The translations under genes and the position numbers were made by a program. Below the pieces are notes generated by a model. That model saw only the letters and a program-made list of their open reading frames with translations. It ran no database searches and was not told the DNA's origin. From Thermoleophilia bacterium UBA2241 (GTDB lineage: Bacteria; Actinomycetota; Thermoleophilia; UBA2241), in NCBI GenBank assembly GCA_002347645.1, contig DDYF01000019.1:1-64000 (forward strand): a DNA stretch of 64,000 nucleotides, read 5' to 3'. Shown here piece after piece: positions 1 to 6,355 of this stretch. The number at the start of each line of letters is the position of its first letter. The first letter of the stretch is position 1.

Positions 1-15
1 ACACAACCCGGGACA

Positions 16-351
16 CTACTGAGCGAGCGCCCGCCAGACGCCCCGCAGTGTCGTGTCCACCGCCTGCCACTGGCGGCGCTGCTCCTCAAGCAACGCCCGG
101 CCGCGGGCCGTGATGCGGTAGTACCTGCGCCGGCGGCCGCTCTCCGCGACCTCCCAGCGCGCCTCGACGTGCCCGAGTCGCCCGAGCCGATGCAGGACGG
201 GGTACAGCATCCCGTCAGTCCATTCCAAGCGGCCTCCCGACAGCTCGCGGACACGCTGGAGGATGGCGTAGCCGTAGCTGTCCCCCTCGGTGAGGATCGC
301 CAGGACGAGCGGGGTCGAGGAGGCGGCGATCAGGTCCTTGTTGATCTCCAT
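16..351 (-). CDS. PadR family transcriptional regulator
   Basis: A 111-residue protein that is almost entirely a PadR winged helix. It has the family pattern of a short N-terminal helix, then SYGYAI, then GMLYPVLHRLGRLG and a basic wing (SGRRRRYYRIT). PadR proteins are cytoplasmic dimeric repressors, often sensing small aromatic or toxic compounds and often acting on their own gene. ATG at 351 is preferred because an AGG lies 7 nt upstream; an in-frame ATG at 366 would add five residues. The gene is preceded by a strong 34-bp dyad (396-429) covering its probable promoter, so autoregulation is likely. A YCII-domain gene lies divergently at 559. The ligand cannot be told from sequence. Confidence 0.9.
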   Translation of the reverse strand: MEINKDLIAASSTPLVLAILTEGDSYGYAILQRVRELSGGRLEWTDGMLYPVLHRLGRLGHVEARWEVAESGRRRRYYRITARGRALLEEQRRQWQAVDTTLRGVWRALAQ

Positions 352-395
352 GCGCGTGCCTGTCATGCGGATCGAGCGGGCTCCTGCGGCGTGGT

Positions 396-429
396 TACAT
401 TGCAGCACTATACATAGCGGTGCAATGTA
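396..429. promoter_or_regulatory. 34-bp dyad, probable PadR operator
   Basis: The outer arms TACATTGCA (396-404) and TGCAATGTA (421-429) are perfect complements. The inner CTAT/ATAG arms (408-417) share the same centre at 412/413, and 15 of 17 half-site positions pair. It lies just upstream of padR and overlaps the -10 element and spacer of its probable promoter, which fits a repressor site. Control of the divergent YCII gene is possible. Confidence 0.75.
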
Positions 430-435
430 CGTCCA
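407..435 (-). promoter_or_regulatory. Probable padR promoter
   Basis: On the minus strand TGGACG (435-430) and TATAGT (412-407) are separated by 17 bp, a good housekeeping-type match. The palindromic operator covers the spacer and the -10 hexamer. Confidence 0.55.
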
Positions 436-558
436 GCACGGGGGCGACCCGTACGGATCGCGCGCTCCGGGCGAGGGAGCGGCCCGAACGCACGGTCGCG
501 CGAGCACGCGAGGCCGGCGGCGGGTACAAGGAGCAGACATCGACCCAAGGAGCACCCG

Positions 559-927
559 ATGTCTCAGTACGGAGTCCTTGTCTACTCGCCGGCGCCCGCC
601 GACCCCATGGCGCTCGCCCCCGACCACCTCGAGCTGCTCGAAGGCTACCCGGCCAAGGCCAGGGAGCTGGGCGGCAAGGTCCTCGGCGGGTCCTACTTCC
701 CGGGGCACCGGGGGTTCGCGTTCGAGCCGAGCACGACGGCGAAGGCGATCCGCGGCGAGGTCGTGCGAAATGGCCCACTCATCGAGTCCGATCTGGTCGT
801 GGCCGCGTTCTTCGTGGTGTCGGCGCCAGATCCGGAGACTGCCGTTCAAATCGCCAGGCTCCACCCCGCCGCCCGCGACGGCGGCGTCGAGGTGAGGCCG
901 CTGTACGCCCCGCCGCCGAGTGAGTGA
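559..927 (+). CDS. YCII-related (DGPF-domain) protein
   Basis: A 122-residue soluble protein of the YCII/DGPF family: it opens with a beta strand (QYGVLVYSP), carries conserved glycines and a phenylalanine (GGSYFPGHRGFAF), and ends with a segment like the family's 'active position in the range' region (ETAVQIARLHPAA). Family members are small ferredoxin-like folds found near regulators and ECF sigma factors; a biochemical role is mostly unproven. The ATG is preceded by AAGGAG at good spacing. It is divergent from padR and may share its operator region. The function is inferred from family only. Confidence 0.75.
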   Translation: MSQYGVLVYSPAPADPMALAPDHLELLEGYPAKARELGGKVLGGSYFPGHRGFAFEPSTTAKAIRGEVVRNGPLIESDLVVAAFFVVSAPDPETAVQIARLHPAARDGGVEVRPLYAPPPSE

Positions 928-955
928 CGAAGTGCGGGCCGCCGCGCCGGGCCTG

Positions 956-1513
956 TCAGCAGTCGAACAAGGACCCCGCGCACGCGGCGGCCCCGGGCAG
1001 GCGGCCGAGTCTCTCGTTGCGCAGGCGCTGGTCGTCGAGCACGAGGTCGCGGATCTCGTCGGGGAGCTGCGCCCGCTGCCACGCGCACTCCGCACGCCCG
1101 GCCTCGTCGCGCCGGCCGGCAGGCACAGCGTGGCGTACGGCGAGGATCGCGTAGGCGGCGGCGCCGAGCTCGTGGTCGGCCATGTGCGCCACCGCCACGG
1201 CGTGGCCGGCGGCGTGCGCCGCCTCCTTCGCCGCGCCGGACGTCTCTCTGGCGGCAGCGTGCGCGGCGTAGGCGGCCTCGCGCGCCTTCGTCATAGTGAT
1301 CTCGCCGCGCGACCAGGCGCGCGCCTGGTCGATCGCCCGGCGCGGGCGATCGTCCCCTGGGCACGCTTCCTCAAAGAGGTGGAGCACGTGCTGGGCACAG
1401 TCAGCGGCCCAGACCGCGAGCAGGTGGTGATCGGCATCCCGAAGCGTGCCACCTCTGCGCAGCGTGACGAGCCTGGGATCCCGGTTCCCTCTGTACGGTG
1501 CGGATGTGCCCAT
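956..1513 (-). CDS. Imm5-like putative immunity protein
   Basis: A 185-residue Ala/His-rich helical protein resembling the 'putative immunity protein' (Imm5-like) family. Seen features are the WAADCAQHVLHLFEE helix, DDRPRRAIDQARAWSRGE, and a run of Ala-rich helices with HAAGHAVAVAHMADHELGAAAYA. Members of this family occur both as toxin-immunity proteins and as stand-alone genes of unknown role. No toxin-like gene or WXG/LXG protein lies next to it here. ATG at 1513 has GAGGGA close upstream, though a shorter start is possible. The neighbouring genes on both sides are unrelated, so context does not add function. Confidence 0.6.
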   Translation of the reverse strand: MGTSAPYRGNRDPRLVTLRRGGTLRDADHHLLAVWAADCAQHVLHLFEEACPGDDRPRRAIDQARAWSRGEITMTKAREAAYAAHAAARETSGAAKEAAHAAGHAVAVAHMADHELGAAAYAILAVRHAVPAGRRDEAGRAECAWQRAQLPDEIRDLVLDDQRLRNERLGRLPGAAACAGSLFDC

Positions 1514-1601
1514 TCGTCCCTCGTGGTGCCCGGCGCCTGTGCGCGCTCGTCGCGCACAGGCGCCCTCATGAGTCTAGCCTGCGGCGCGGCCGGAGGCGCC
1601 T

Positions 1602-2321
1602 TCAGGACGTCGTGCAGGCGCGCGTGGCCACGTGCTTGACCGCCTTGGGCGCCGTCGCCTCGGTGGTCGTCAGCTTCACGCCGAGCCAGACCAGCCACAC
1701 GATCTGCAGCAGGCCGAACGCGTAGGCGGCATCGTGCAACGACGGGACGGTCGAGACGAGGCCGATCGCGCCGACGGCAATTCCGAGCAGGCCAAGGGTC
1801 TTCGGCAGCGAAGCGCTGCGCAGGGCCAGCCAGCTCACCAGCAACACCCACAGCCCGCCGAGCAGCTCGCCGCCGGCTCCGCCAAGGCCCTGTGCGACCG
1901 CCTCGAGCGCCTGCCACGCCAGCTCGGCTTGGCCGCGGTCGGTCGCCGCAAGGTCCGCGACGGTGGTGATCCCGTAGGTGAAGACCATCCCACTCGCCAC
2001 GAGAGCGAACGACCACAGCAGACCGACGAGCGTCACGACGCGTGCCCCGAAGACGGCGCTGGCCTTGAGCCTGTCATAGAGCGCGAGCGCCCGCACACCC
2101 AGAGCGATGCCGAAAAGCACGTAAGTGACGAGATACATCGCGAACATGCTCGTGGAGTTGCCCAAGATGAGCGCGACCTTGTCTGCCGCGGTGGTCGCGC
2201 TCGGGTAGTCGACGACCAGCAGGAAGTAGGGCATCGCGGCGAGATAGGCGAGCGCGAGATAGAGCGCTGCCAGGCCTCCCGCCTTCTGCCGCCTGGCGCC
2301 GTCGCGGGTGAGCGTGTCCAT
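1602..2321 (-). CDS. DUF4386 family integral membrane protein
   Basis: A 239-residue protein with about six hydrophobic segments separated by short loops, beginning LAALYLALAYLAAMPYFLLVV and ending with a basic tail. Pattern and size fit the DUF4386 family, multi-pass inner-membrane proteins of unknown function common in Actinobacteria. ATG at 2321 is chosen because AGGGAGGA stands 7-8 nt upstream. It is divergent from a TetR gene at 2445 and shares a 123-bp intergenic region with two palindromes and back-to-back promoters. It is therefore probably the main target of that repressor, a layout typical of an inducible transporter or membrane-stress protein. Confidence 0.75.
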   Translation of the reverse strand: MDTLTRDGARRQKAGGLAALYLALAYLAAMPYFLLVVDYPSATTAADKVALILGNSTSMFAMYLVTYVLFGIALGVRALALYDRLKASAVFGARVVTLVGLLWSFALVASGMVFTYGITTVADLAATDRGQAELAWQALEAVAQGLGGAGGELLGGLWVLLVSWLALRSASLPKTLGLLGIAVGAIGLVSTVPSLHDAAYAFGLLQIVWLVWLGVKLTTTEATAPKAVKHVATRACTTS

Positions 2322-2353
2322 GTCAGTCCTCCCTTTCAGAGGGCGCGACGGGC

Positions 2354-2381
2354 TTGCCTGCCCGCTCGCGAACGGTATACT
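2354..2381 (+). promoter_or_regulatory. Probable promoter of the tetR gene at 2445
   Basis: TTGCCT (2354-2359) and TATACT (2376-2381) with a 16-bp spacer. The first palindromic operator starts inside the -10 element. Confidence 0.6.
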
Positions 2382-2392
2382 TACTAAGTAAG
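2380..2392. promoter_or_regulatory. TetR operator O1
   Basis: CTTACTAAGTAAG is a perfect palindrome around a central A. It overlaps the end of the tetR -10 element, so binding here should block tetR transcription. Its centre is 29 bp from that of the second site. Confidence 0.75.
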
Positions 2393-2399
2393 CACGGGC

Positions 2400-2429
2400 A
2401 GTATTGCACTTACTTAGTAAGTCTGTCAA
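2400..2429 (-). promoter_or_regulatory. Probable promoter of the DUF4386 gene
   Basis: On the minus strand TTGACA (2429-2424), a perfect -35 hexamer, is followed after 18 bp by AATACT (2405-2400). The second palindrome lies inside the spacer. Confidence 0.6.
2408..2422. promoter_or_regulatory. TetR operator O2
   Basis: ACTTACTTAGTAAGT is a perfect 15-bp palindrome with the same half-site (TTACT) as O1. It sits in the spacer of the divergent DUF4386 promoter, so one repressor could shut both genes. Confidence 0.75.
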
Positions 2430-2444
2430 GCGACCGGGAAGAGC

Positions 2445-3125
2445 ATGGCCAGGAAGACCGGGAGCGGCGCCGCGCGACCTGGAGCGCGCCGTCCTCTGAA
2501 TCGCGACCGGGTGCTCGCCGCGGCGGTCGAGATCGCCGACGAGCGAGGGGTGGAGGCCGTGACCATGCGCGCGGTCGCGTCGAGGCTCGGGGTCGAGGCG
2601 ATGTCGCTCTACAACCATGTGGCCAACAAGGACGACATCCTCGACGGCATGGTCGACGTCGTGATCGGTGAGGTCGACCTGCCATCCGAGGTCGACGAGT
2701 GGCGGGAGGCTATGCGCCGTCGCGCGGTCTCGGCTCACCGGGTCTTCGGCCGGCATCCGTGGGCCGCGATGCTGCTCGACTCGCGCGAGTCGAGTGGCCC
2801 GGTGAGACTGCGCTACCTCGATTGGGTGCTCGGTACGCTGATGAAGTCGGGCTTCTCGATGGACGGCGCGGTGCGGGCGTTCTCGCTGCTCGACGCGTAC
2901 ATTTACGGGTTCGGCATCCAGCAGTTCAACATGTCCGCCGAAAGCGGTGCCTCACCCGAGGAGATGGCCGCGGCGATCCTCGCGCACATCCCCGCAGAGC
3001 ACTACCCGTTCCTGCATCGGGTGGCTTCGCACGCGATGGAGGCGGGCTATGATGCAGAGGCCGACTTCGCCTTCGGGCTCGAGACCATCCTCGACGCGCT
3101 GGAACGGGCTCGCGACAAGGTGTAG
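2445..3125 (+). CDS. TetR/AcrR repressor with TetR_C_1-type ligand domain
   Basis: A 226-residue repressor. An Arg-rich N-terminal arm precedes a TetR helix-turn-helix (about residues 19-65: NRDRVLAAAVEIADERG, then VTMRAVASRLGVEAMSLYNHVANKDDIL). The C-terminal half resembles the TetR_C_1 type found in tetracycline-repressor-like proteins (SLLDAYIYGFGIQQ). ATG at 2445 follows a purine-rich stretch. Two near-identical palindromes between it and the divergent DUF4386 gene give a complete repressor/target cassette. The downstream palindrome at 3124-3153 probably ends its transcript. The inducer is unknown. Confidence 0.9.
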   Translation: MARKTGSGAARPGARRPLNRDRVLAAAVEIADERGVEAVTMRAVASRLGVEAMSLYNHVANKDDILDGMVDVVIGEVDLPSEVDEWREAMRRRAVSAHRVFGRHPWAAMLLDSRESSGPVRLRYLDWVLGTLMKSGFSMDGAVRAFSLLDAYIYGFGIQQFNMSAESGASPEEMAAAILAHIPAEHYPFLHRVASHAMEAGYDAEADFAFGLETILDALERARDKV

Positions 3126-3153
3126 CCGGCGGCCGCTCGAGCGGCTGCCGGCT
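3124..3153 (+). terminator. Hairpin terminator after tetR
   Basis: A 30-bp dyad beginning in the stop codon: AGCCGGC, one mismatch, GCCGC, loop TCGA, GCGGC, mismatch, GCCGGCT. It has a long GC stem without a T tract. Confidence 0.6.
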
Positions 3154-3191
3154 CAGCGCCGGCCAGCAGTCCGACACCGAGAGGAGACAGC

Positions 3192-3680
3192 ATGTTCAGG
3201 CAGATGAGGCGCAAGCGGCAACTGCTCGCCGACGAGGAGACGGTCGCCATGCTGCGGTCGTGCACCTCCGGCGTCCTCGCGGTGCAGGGCGACGACGACT
3301 ACCCGTATGCAGTCCCTCTGAGCTTCGCCTACGACGACGGCAAGCTCATCTTCCACTGTGCGAAAGCGGGCCACAAGATCGACGCCCTGGGGCGCAACGA
3401 GAAGGCCTCGTTCTGCGTCATCGCTGCGGACGACGTGGTGCAGAGCACGTTCACCACGCGCTTCCGCAGCGCCGTCGCCTTCGGCCGGACGAGAATCCTT
3501 ACCGAGGACGGCGAGAAGCGACACGCGCTCGATTGCCTCGTGGAGAAGTACTCGCCGGACTACGTCGACGCGGCCGATGCCGAGATCGAGCGCGACTGGG
3601 AGAGAGTGTGCGTCATCGAACTCGCCATCGAGCACATGACGGGCAAGGCCTCGATCGAGCTCGTCAAGGAGCGCTCGTAG
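3192..3680 (+). CDS. Pyridoxamine 5'-phosphate oxidase-fold flavoprotein (NimA-like)
   Basis: A 162-residue split-barrel flavoprotein-like protein. Seen are the substrate/flavin strand pattern VLAVQGDDDYPYAVPLSFAY, then LIFHCAKAGHKIDAL and KASFCVI, a layout shared with pyridoxamine-phosphate-oxidase-related and 5-nitroimidazole-resistance (NimA) proteins. Such proteins bind FMN or haem as dimers and may reduce nitro compounds. ATG at 3192 has GAGGAGA 4-5 nt upstream. It lies 66 bp after tetR on the same strand, but a hairpin separates them, so co-transcription is uncertain. The exact substrate is not deducible. Confidence 0.8.
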   Translation: MFRQMRRKRQLLADEETVAMLRSCTSGVLAVQGDDDYPYAVPLSFAYDDGKLIFHCAKAGHKIDALGRNEKASFCVIAADDVVQSTFTTRFRSAVAFGRTRILTEDGEKRHALDCLVEKYSPDYVDAADAEIERDWERVCVIELAIEHMTGKASIELVKERS

Positions 3681-3914
3681 ACACGCAGACCGACCGGATG
3701 ATGGCGACCCTCCGGCCCCGACGAGTGAAGCGCCTGGAGGCTCAGCACACTCGCTGCTCCCTCCTGCGCCTCGGGCCGGACTGCGTGCCGTATGGTGGGC
3801 AGCAACGGTTCCGTGTGTCACGCTGACCGCGCCGTGCCGAACAGAATCGCGACCCAGGATATCTAAGGAGAGAGAGGGACAAGGGACACCCCCTGTTCTA
3901 CGGGAGGAGACGGT

Positions 3915-4516
3915 GTGTCTCGAAGCGGGGTGGGTATGGCGAGCGGAGGGGTCGTGGCGCAGGCGGGTGCGTGCACGGGCGACTCCGGAGTGCTATCCGG
4001 CGAGCTGCTTGGCAGGGCTCGATCCGGCGATCCGGACGCCTTCATGACGTTGCTCGCTCCCCATCGCCCGCGGCTCGAGTCGCCCGCCGGCTGCTGAATG
4101 GCCCGAGCGACGTGCCGGACGTGCTCCAGGAGGTGTACCTCTCCGCCTACCGCGCGCTGCCTCGGTATCGCGGCGACGCAGGCCTCCCCACTTGGCTCTA
4201 CCGCATCACCTACAATGCCTGCCTTGCCTGGCAGGCGCGCAGGCCGCGACTCTCCGAGGCGCGGCAGGACGCCGAACGGGTCGCCCCGGATCACGCCGCG
4301 ACGGCGGCAGAGCGCCTTGACCTCGCCGACGCGCTGGCGCAACTTCCCATAGACCAGCGCGTACTCGTGCTCATGATCGACCGCGACGGTTTCGACTACC
4401 GTGCCGCCGCTGAAGCATTGGCGATACCGCTGGGGACGGTGAGTTCGCGCCTCGCCTCAGCCAGAGCTGAGCTCCGCAGGGCGCTCGCTCCCGAAGAGAA
4501 CGGGGGCGAGACATGA
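3915..4516 (+). pseudogene. ECF RNA polymerase sigma factor, frameshifted
   Basis: Two overlapping frames together give one ECF sigma factor. Frame 1 (3915-4097; GTG start after GGGAGGAG) encodes LLGRARSGDPDAFMTLLAPHRPRLE and then hits TGA. The continuation, ARRLLNGPSDVPDVLQEVYLSAYRAL, sigma region 2 and a complete region 4 (LPIDQRVLVLMIDRDGFDYRAAAEAL), is in another frame up to 4516. One extra base near 4080, between LE and ARR, would restore the protein. Either this is a real inactivating deletion or a sequencing error. The membrane partner downstream is intact and overlaps by 4 bp, which argues for a recent event or an error. Confidence 0.8.
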
Positions 4517-5187
4517 GGCCCCGCTACGTTCATCTCATTGAGACTCAACGGCGCGACCTGGCCCTGGCGAGAGCACTCGCGGCCCTTCCACAGCCCGAGC
4601 TCCCCGACGACATGGATGCCCGCCTTCGCGCGGCTCTCGAAAAGGAACAGCGCCGCCGTCGCCGTCGGCCGGGCTGGCGTGAGCTCCTCGCGCTGCTGGT
4701 CGTCGTTGGCGCAGTCGCTGGCACCATAGGCTGGCGCTACCTGCCACCGAGCTCGTCAACGATGGCCCAGTTGGAGACCGCCGTGGAGATGCGGCGCAAC
4801 GCCCTGATTCCCATGCCGCCGCAGAGCGCCGTCGCCCGCGGCCGCATGACCGAGGCAGAACGCGCACGGCTTGAGCGGCAGGTCGCAGCCGACATCGCGG
4901 CCTGCTACACACCACGATTCGCGCTGGAGTTGATCGTTGAGCACGACGCGGCGGCAGAGGCTGTCGCCGCGAGCGCTCACCAGCTGGCCGCGGGGGCCGA
5001 ATGGCCGGCGCCCGTGACGCGGCAGCCGAGCGAGCTGGTCTTCGTACGACGAGACTGGGACGGCTCGATCGTCGTGGGACTTGAGCAACCCCAGTTCGAC
5101 AAGGTTGGCGCCAGTGCCGACCTCTACACCTTCCGGCGCCTGGATGGTCGCTGGCTCATCGACGACATTGACCACCGCGGCGGTTGA
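4513..5187 (+). CDS. Single-pass membrane protein, probable anti-sigma factor
   Basis: A 224-residue protein. It has a cytoplasmic, basic N-terminal part (1-53, ending EQRRRRRRPGW), one transmembrane helix (about 54-74, LLALLVVVGAVAGTIGWRYL) and a ~150-residue outer domain. Its ATG overlaps the sigma-factor stop codon (ATGA), which indicates translational coupling. I do not see the HxxxCxxC zinc motif of ZAS-type anti-sigma factors, so the assignment rests on topology and position. The outer domain, with a C-terminal strand pattern (LYTFRRLDGRWLIDDI), could sense envelope conditions. If the sigma gene is truly broken, this protein would be an orphan. Confidence 0.65.
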   Translation: MRPRYVHLIETQRRDLALARALAALPQPELPDDMDARLRAALEKEQRRRRRRPGWRELLALLVVVGAVAGTIGWRYLPPSSSTMAQLETAVEMRRNALIPMPPQSAVARGRMTEAERARLERQVAADIAACYTPRFALELIVEHDAAAEAVAASAHQLAAGAEWPAPVTRQPSELVFVRRDWDGSIVVGLEQPQFDKVGASADLYTFRRLDGRWLIDDIDHRGG

Positions 5188-5367
5188 CAGGATGCGCAGA
5201 CGCTGGGTCACCTCCCCGCCCAGCAAGGACGCGGCGGGCTCGGTGAAGCTCGTCCGAGCATACTGCCCCCTGGGTAAGGCATCGGGCTTCAGGCTCCGGC
5301 GGCGGCGCTCCCTCGTGTGCGTACCACGCGCGTGGTGACGCCTCGGGGTGCGGCGCGGCCGCAGGCG

Positions 5368-5396
5368 TTTACGCAGCCCCGCCCGGCTTGTAGAGT
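5368..5396 (+). promoter_or_regulatory. Promoter of the second tetR gene
   Basis: TTTACG (5368-5373) and TAGAGT (5391-5396), 17 bp apart. The expected transcription start (about 5403) coincides with an ATG and with the operator at 5407-5420, so repressor binding would block initiation. The region 5188-5367 upstream shows nothing recognisable. Confidence 0.5.
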
Positions 5397-5402
5397 CCGC
5401 TC

Positions 5403-5489
5403 ATGTTGAACGTTCAGTCAGTGATGCCGGGCGTCGACGCCTCGGGGACTGTGGCGGCCGGGTGCGGGGCCGGCGCAGGGGGACGATGA
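5403..5489 (+). CDS. Possible leaderless 28-codon leader peptide before tetR
   Basis: ATG at 5403 stands 6 nt after the -10 hexamer. It opens a 28-codon frame (start MLNVQSVMPG, rich in Gly and Ala towards the end) whose TGA overlaps the tetR ATG at 5486 as ATGA. The operator lies inside its first codons. This geometry would couple tetR translation to the leader. It could equally be a chance frame in GC-rich DNA. Confidence 0.3.
   Translation: MLNVQSVMPGVDASGTVAAGCGAGAGGR
5407..5420. promoter_or_regulatory. TetR operator, copy 1
   Basis: TGAACGTTCA (5407-5416) is a perfect 10-bp palindrome followed by GTCA. The 13-mer GAACGTTCAGTCA is repeated exactly at 6240-6252, before the adenine deaminase gene. 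It sits at the predicted tetR transcription start. Confidence 0.7.
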
Positions 5490-6091
5490 AGCGCGCGGAG
5501 CGCTCGCTCAAGCGCCGCCGGGAGATGCTGGAGGCGTACTACCAGACGCTCCTCGACGAGGGCCTGCAGGGCGCGTCCATCGCCAAGATCGCGCGCCGTC
5601 TCGACGTTCCGCCCAGCCTCCTCATCCACTACTTCGGCACCAAGGAGCAGATGACCATCGAGCTGGCCGACTACCTGCTCGAGGTCTTTCACAAGACCTA
5701 CGGCGACAAGCTCGCGGCGATCGCCGACCCGCGCGCGCGGCTGCTCGTCATCCTCGACGAACTCTTCGGCCCCGAGTATCACCAGCTGCTGGATGACCGG
5801 GCCTTCTACGCCTGCTTCTACCTGAGCCTGACGCACCCCAAGGTCAGGCAGGCCTATGCCGCGCTGTACGACTCGTCGCTCGAGCTGGTCGAGACGGCGA
5901 TCCGCGAGTGCATGGAGGCGGGGGTGATCCCGCGTGACGACCCGCACGAGCTTGCGATGACGGTGAAGGCGATGGAGGAGGGCTACGCGTTCCTCATCGG
6001 CGGCGGCGCCGACGAGGCCGTCAAGGCGACGATGGGCGAGGTGCTCCGGGAACGGACGACGCGGCTGCTTGGGCTGGACGCCGGCGGCTGA
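5486..6091 (+). CDS. TetR family transcriptional regulator
   Basis: A 201-residue TetR-type repressor. The helix-turn-helix spans about residues 10-55 (LEAYYQTLLDEG, SIAKIARRLDVPPSLLIHYFGTKEQM), and a helical ligand domain with YACFYLSLTHPKVRQAY follows. The use of PPSLLIHYFGTKE in the recognition helix resembles BetI-like members. ATG at 5486 is preferred because GGGGGA precedes it. Its operator word GAACGTTCAGTCA lies at its own promoter and again ahead of the next gene, an adenine-deaminase-type enzyme. A nucleobase-related ligand is therefore a reasonable guess, but only a guess. Confidence 0.88.
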   Translation: MKRAERSLKRRREMLEAYYQTLLDEGLQGASIAKIARRLDVPPSLLIHYFGTKEQMTIELADYLLEVFHKTYGDKLAAIADPRARLLVILDELFGPEYHQLLDDRAFYACFYLSLTHPKVRQAYAALYDSSLELVETAIRECMEAGVIPRDDPHELAMTVKAMEEGYAFLIGGGADEAVKATMGEVLRERTTRLLGLDAGG

Positions 6092-6239
6092 CGACGGCAA
6101 GGACGTGGACGGGGCGGCGAGGGCCGGGGAGTGGCGCTCGCCGCCCCGTCGTCTTCTGGGGTGCGAGCCAGGGATGGATGGGGGGTGGCCCGTACCCTCC
6201 GGGGGGTCGTGTATCTGCGAGGAGAGCCTACCCAAGATC

Positions 6240-6252
6240 GAACGTTCAGTCA
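6240..6252. promoter_or_regulatory. TetR operator, copy 2
   Basis: GAACGTTCAGTCA matches 5408-5420 base for base and keeps the GAACGTTC palindrome. It is 104 bp before the chosen adenine deaminase start, in a 264-bp gap with no other clear element, and suggests joint control of both genes. Confidence 0.65.
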
Positions 6253-6355
6253 TCCCGAGCGGGTGCACGAGCAGGCGGCCGCGCGGGTAGAACTGAGGTG
6301 CGACGCCGCGCCGCGCAGCGGCCGGGCGTCGCGGCCGGTGCGACGACCGCGGGAG

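Noticed and set aside
6190..6210. TACCCTCC-GGGGGGT word before the adenine deaminase gene
   Set aside because: It resembles the CsoR-like site only loosely; the arms lack the A/T ends and the spacing differs.
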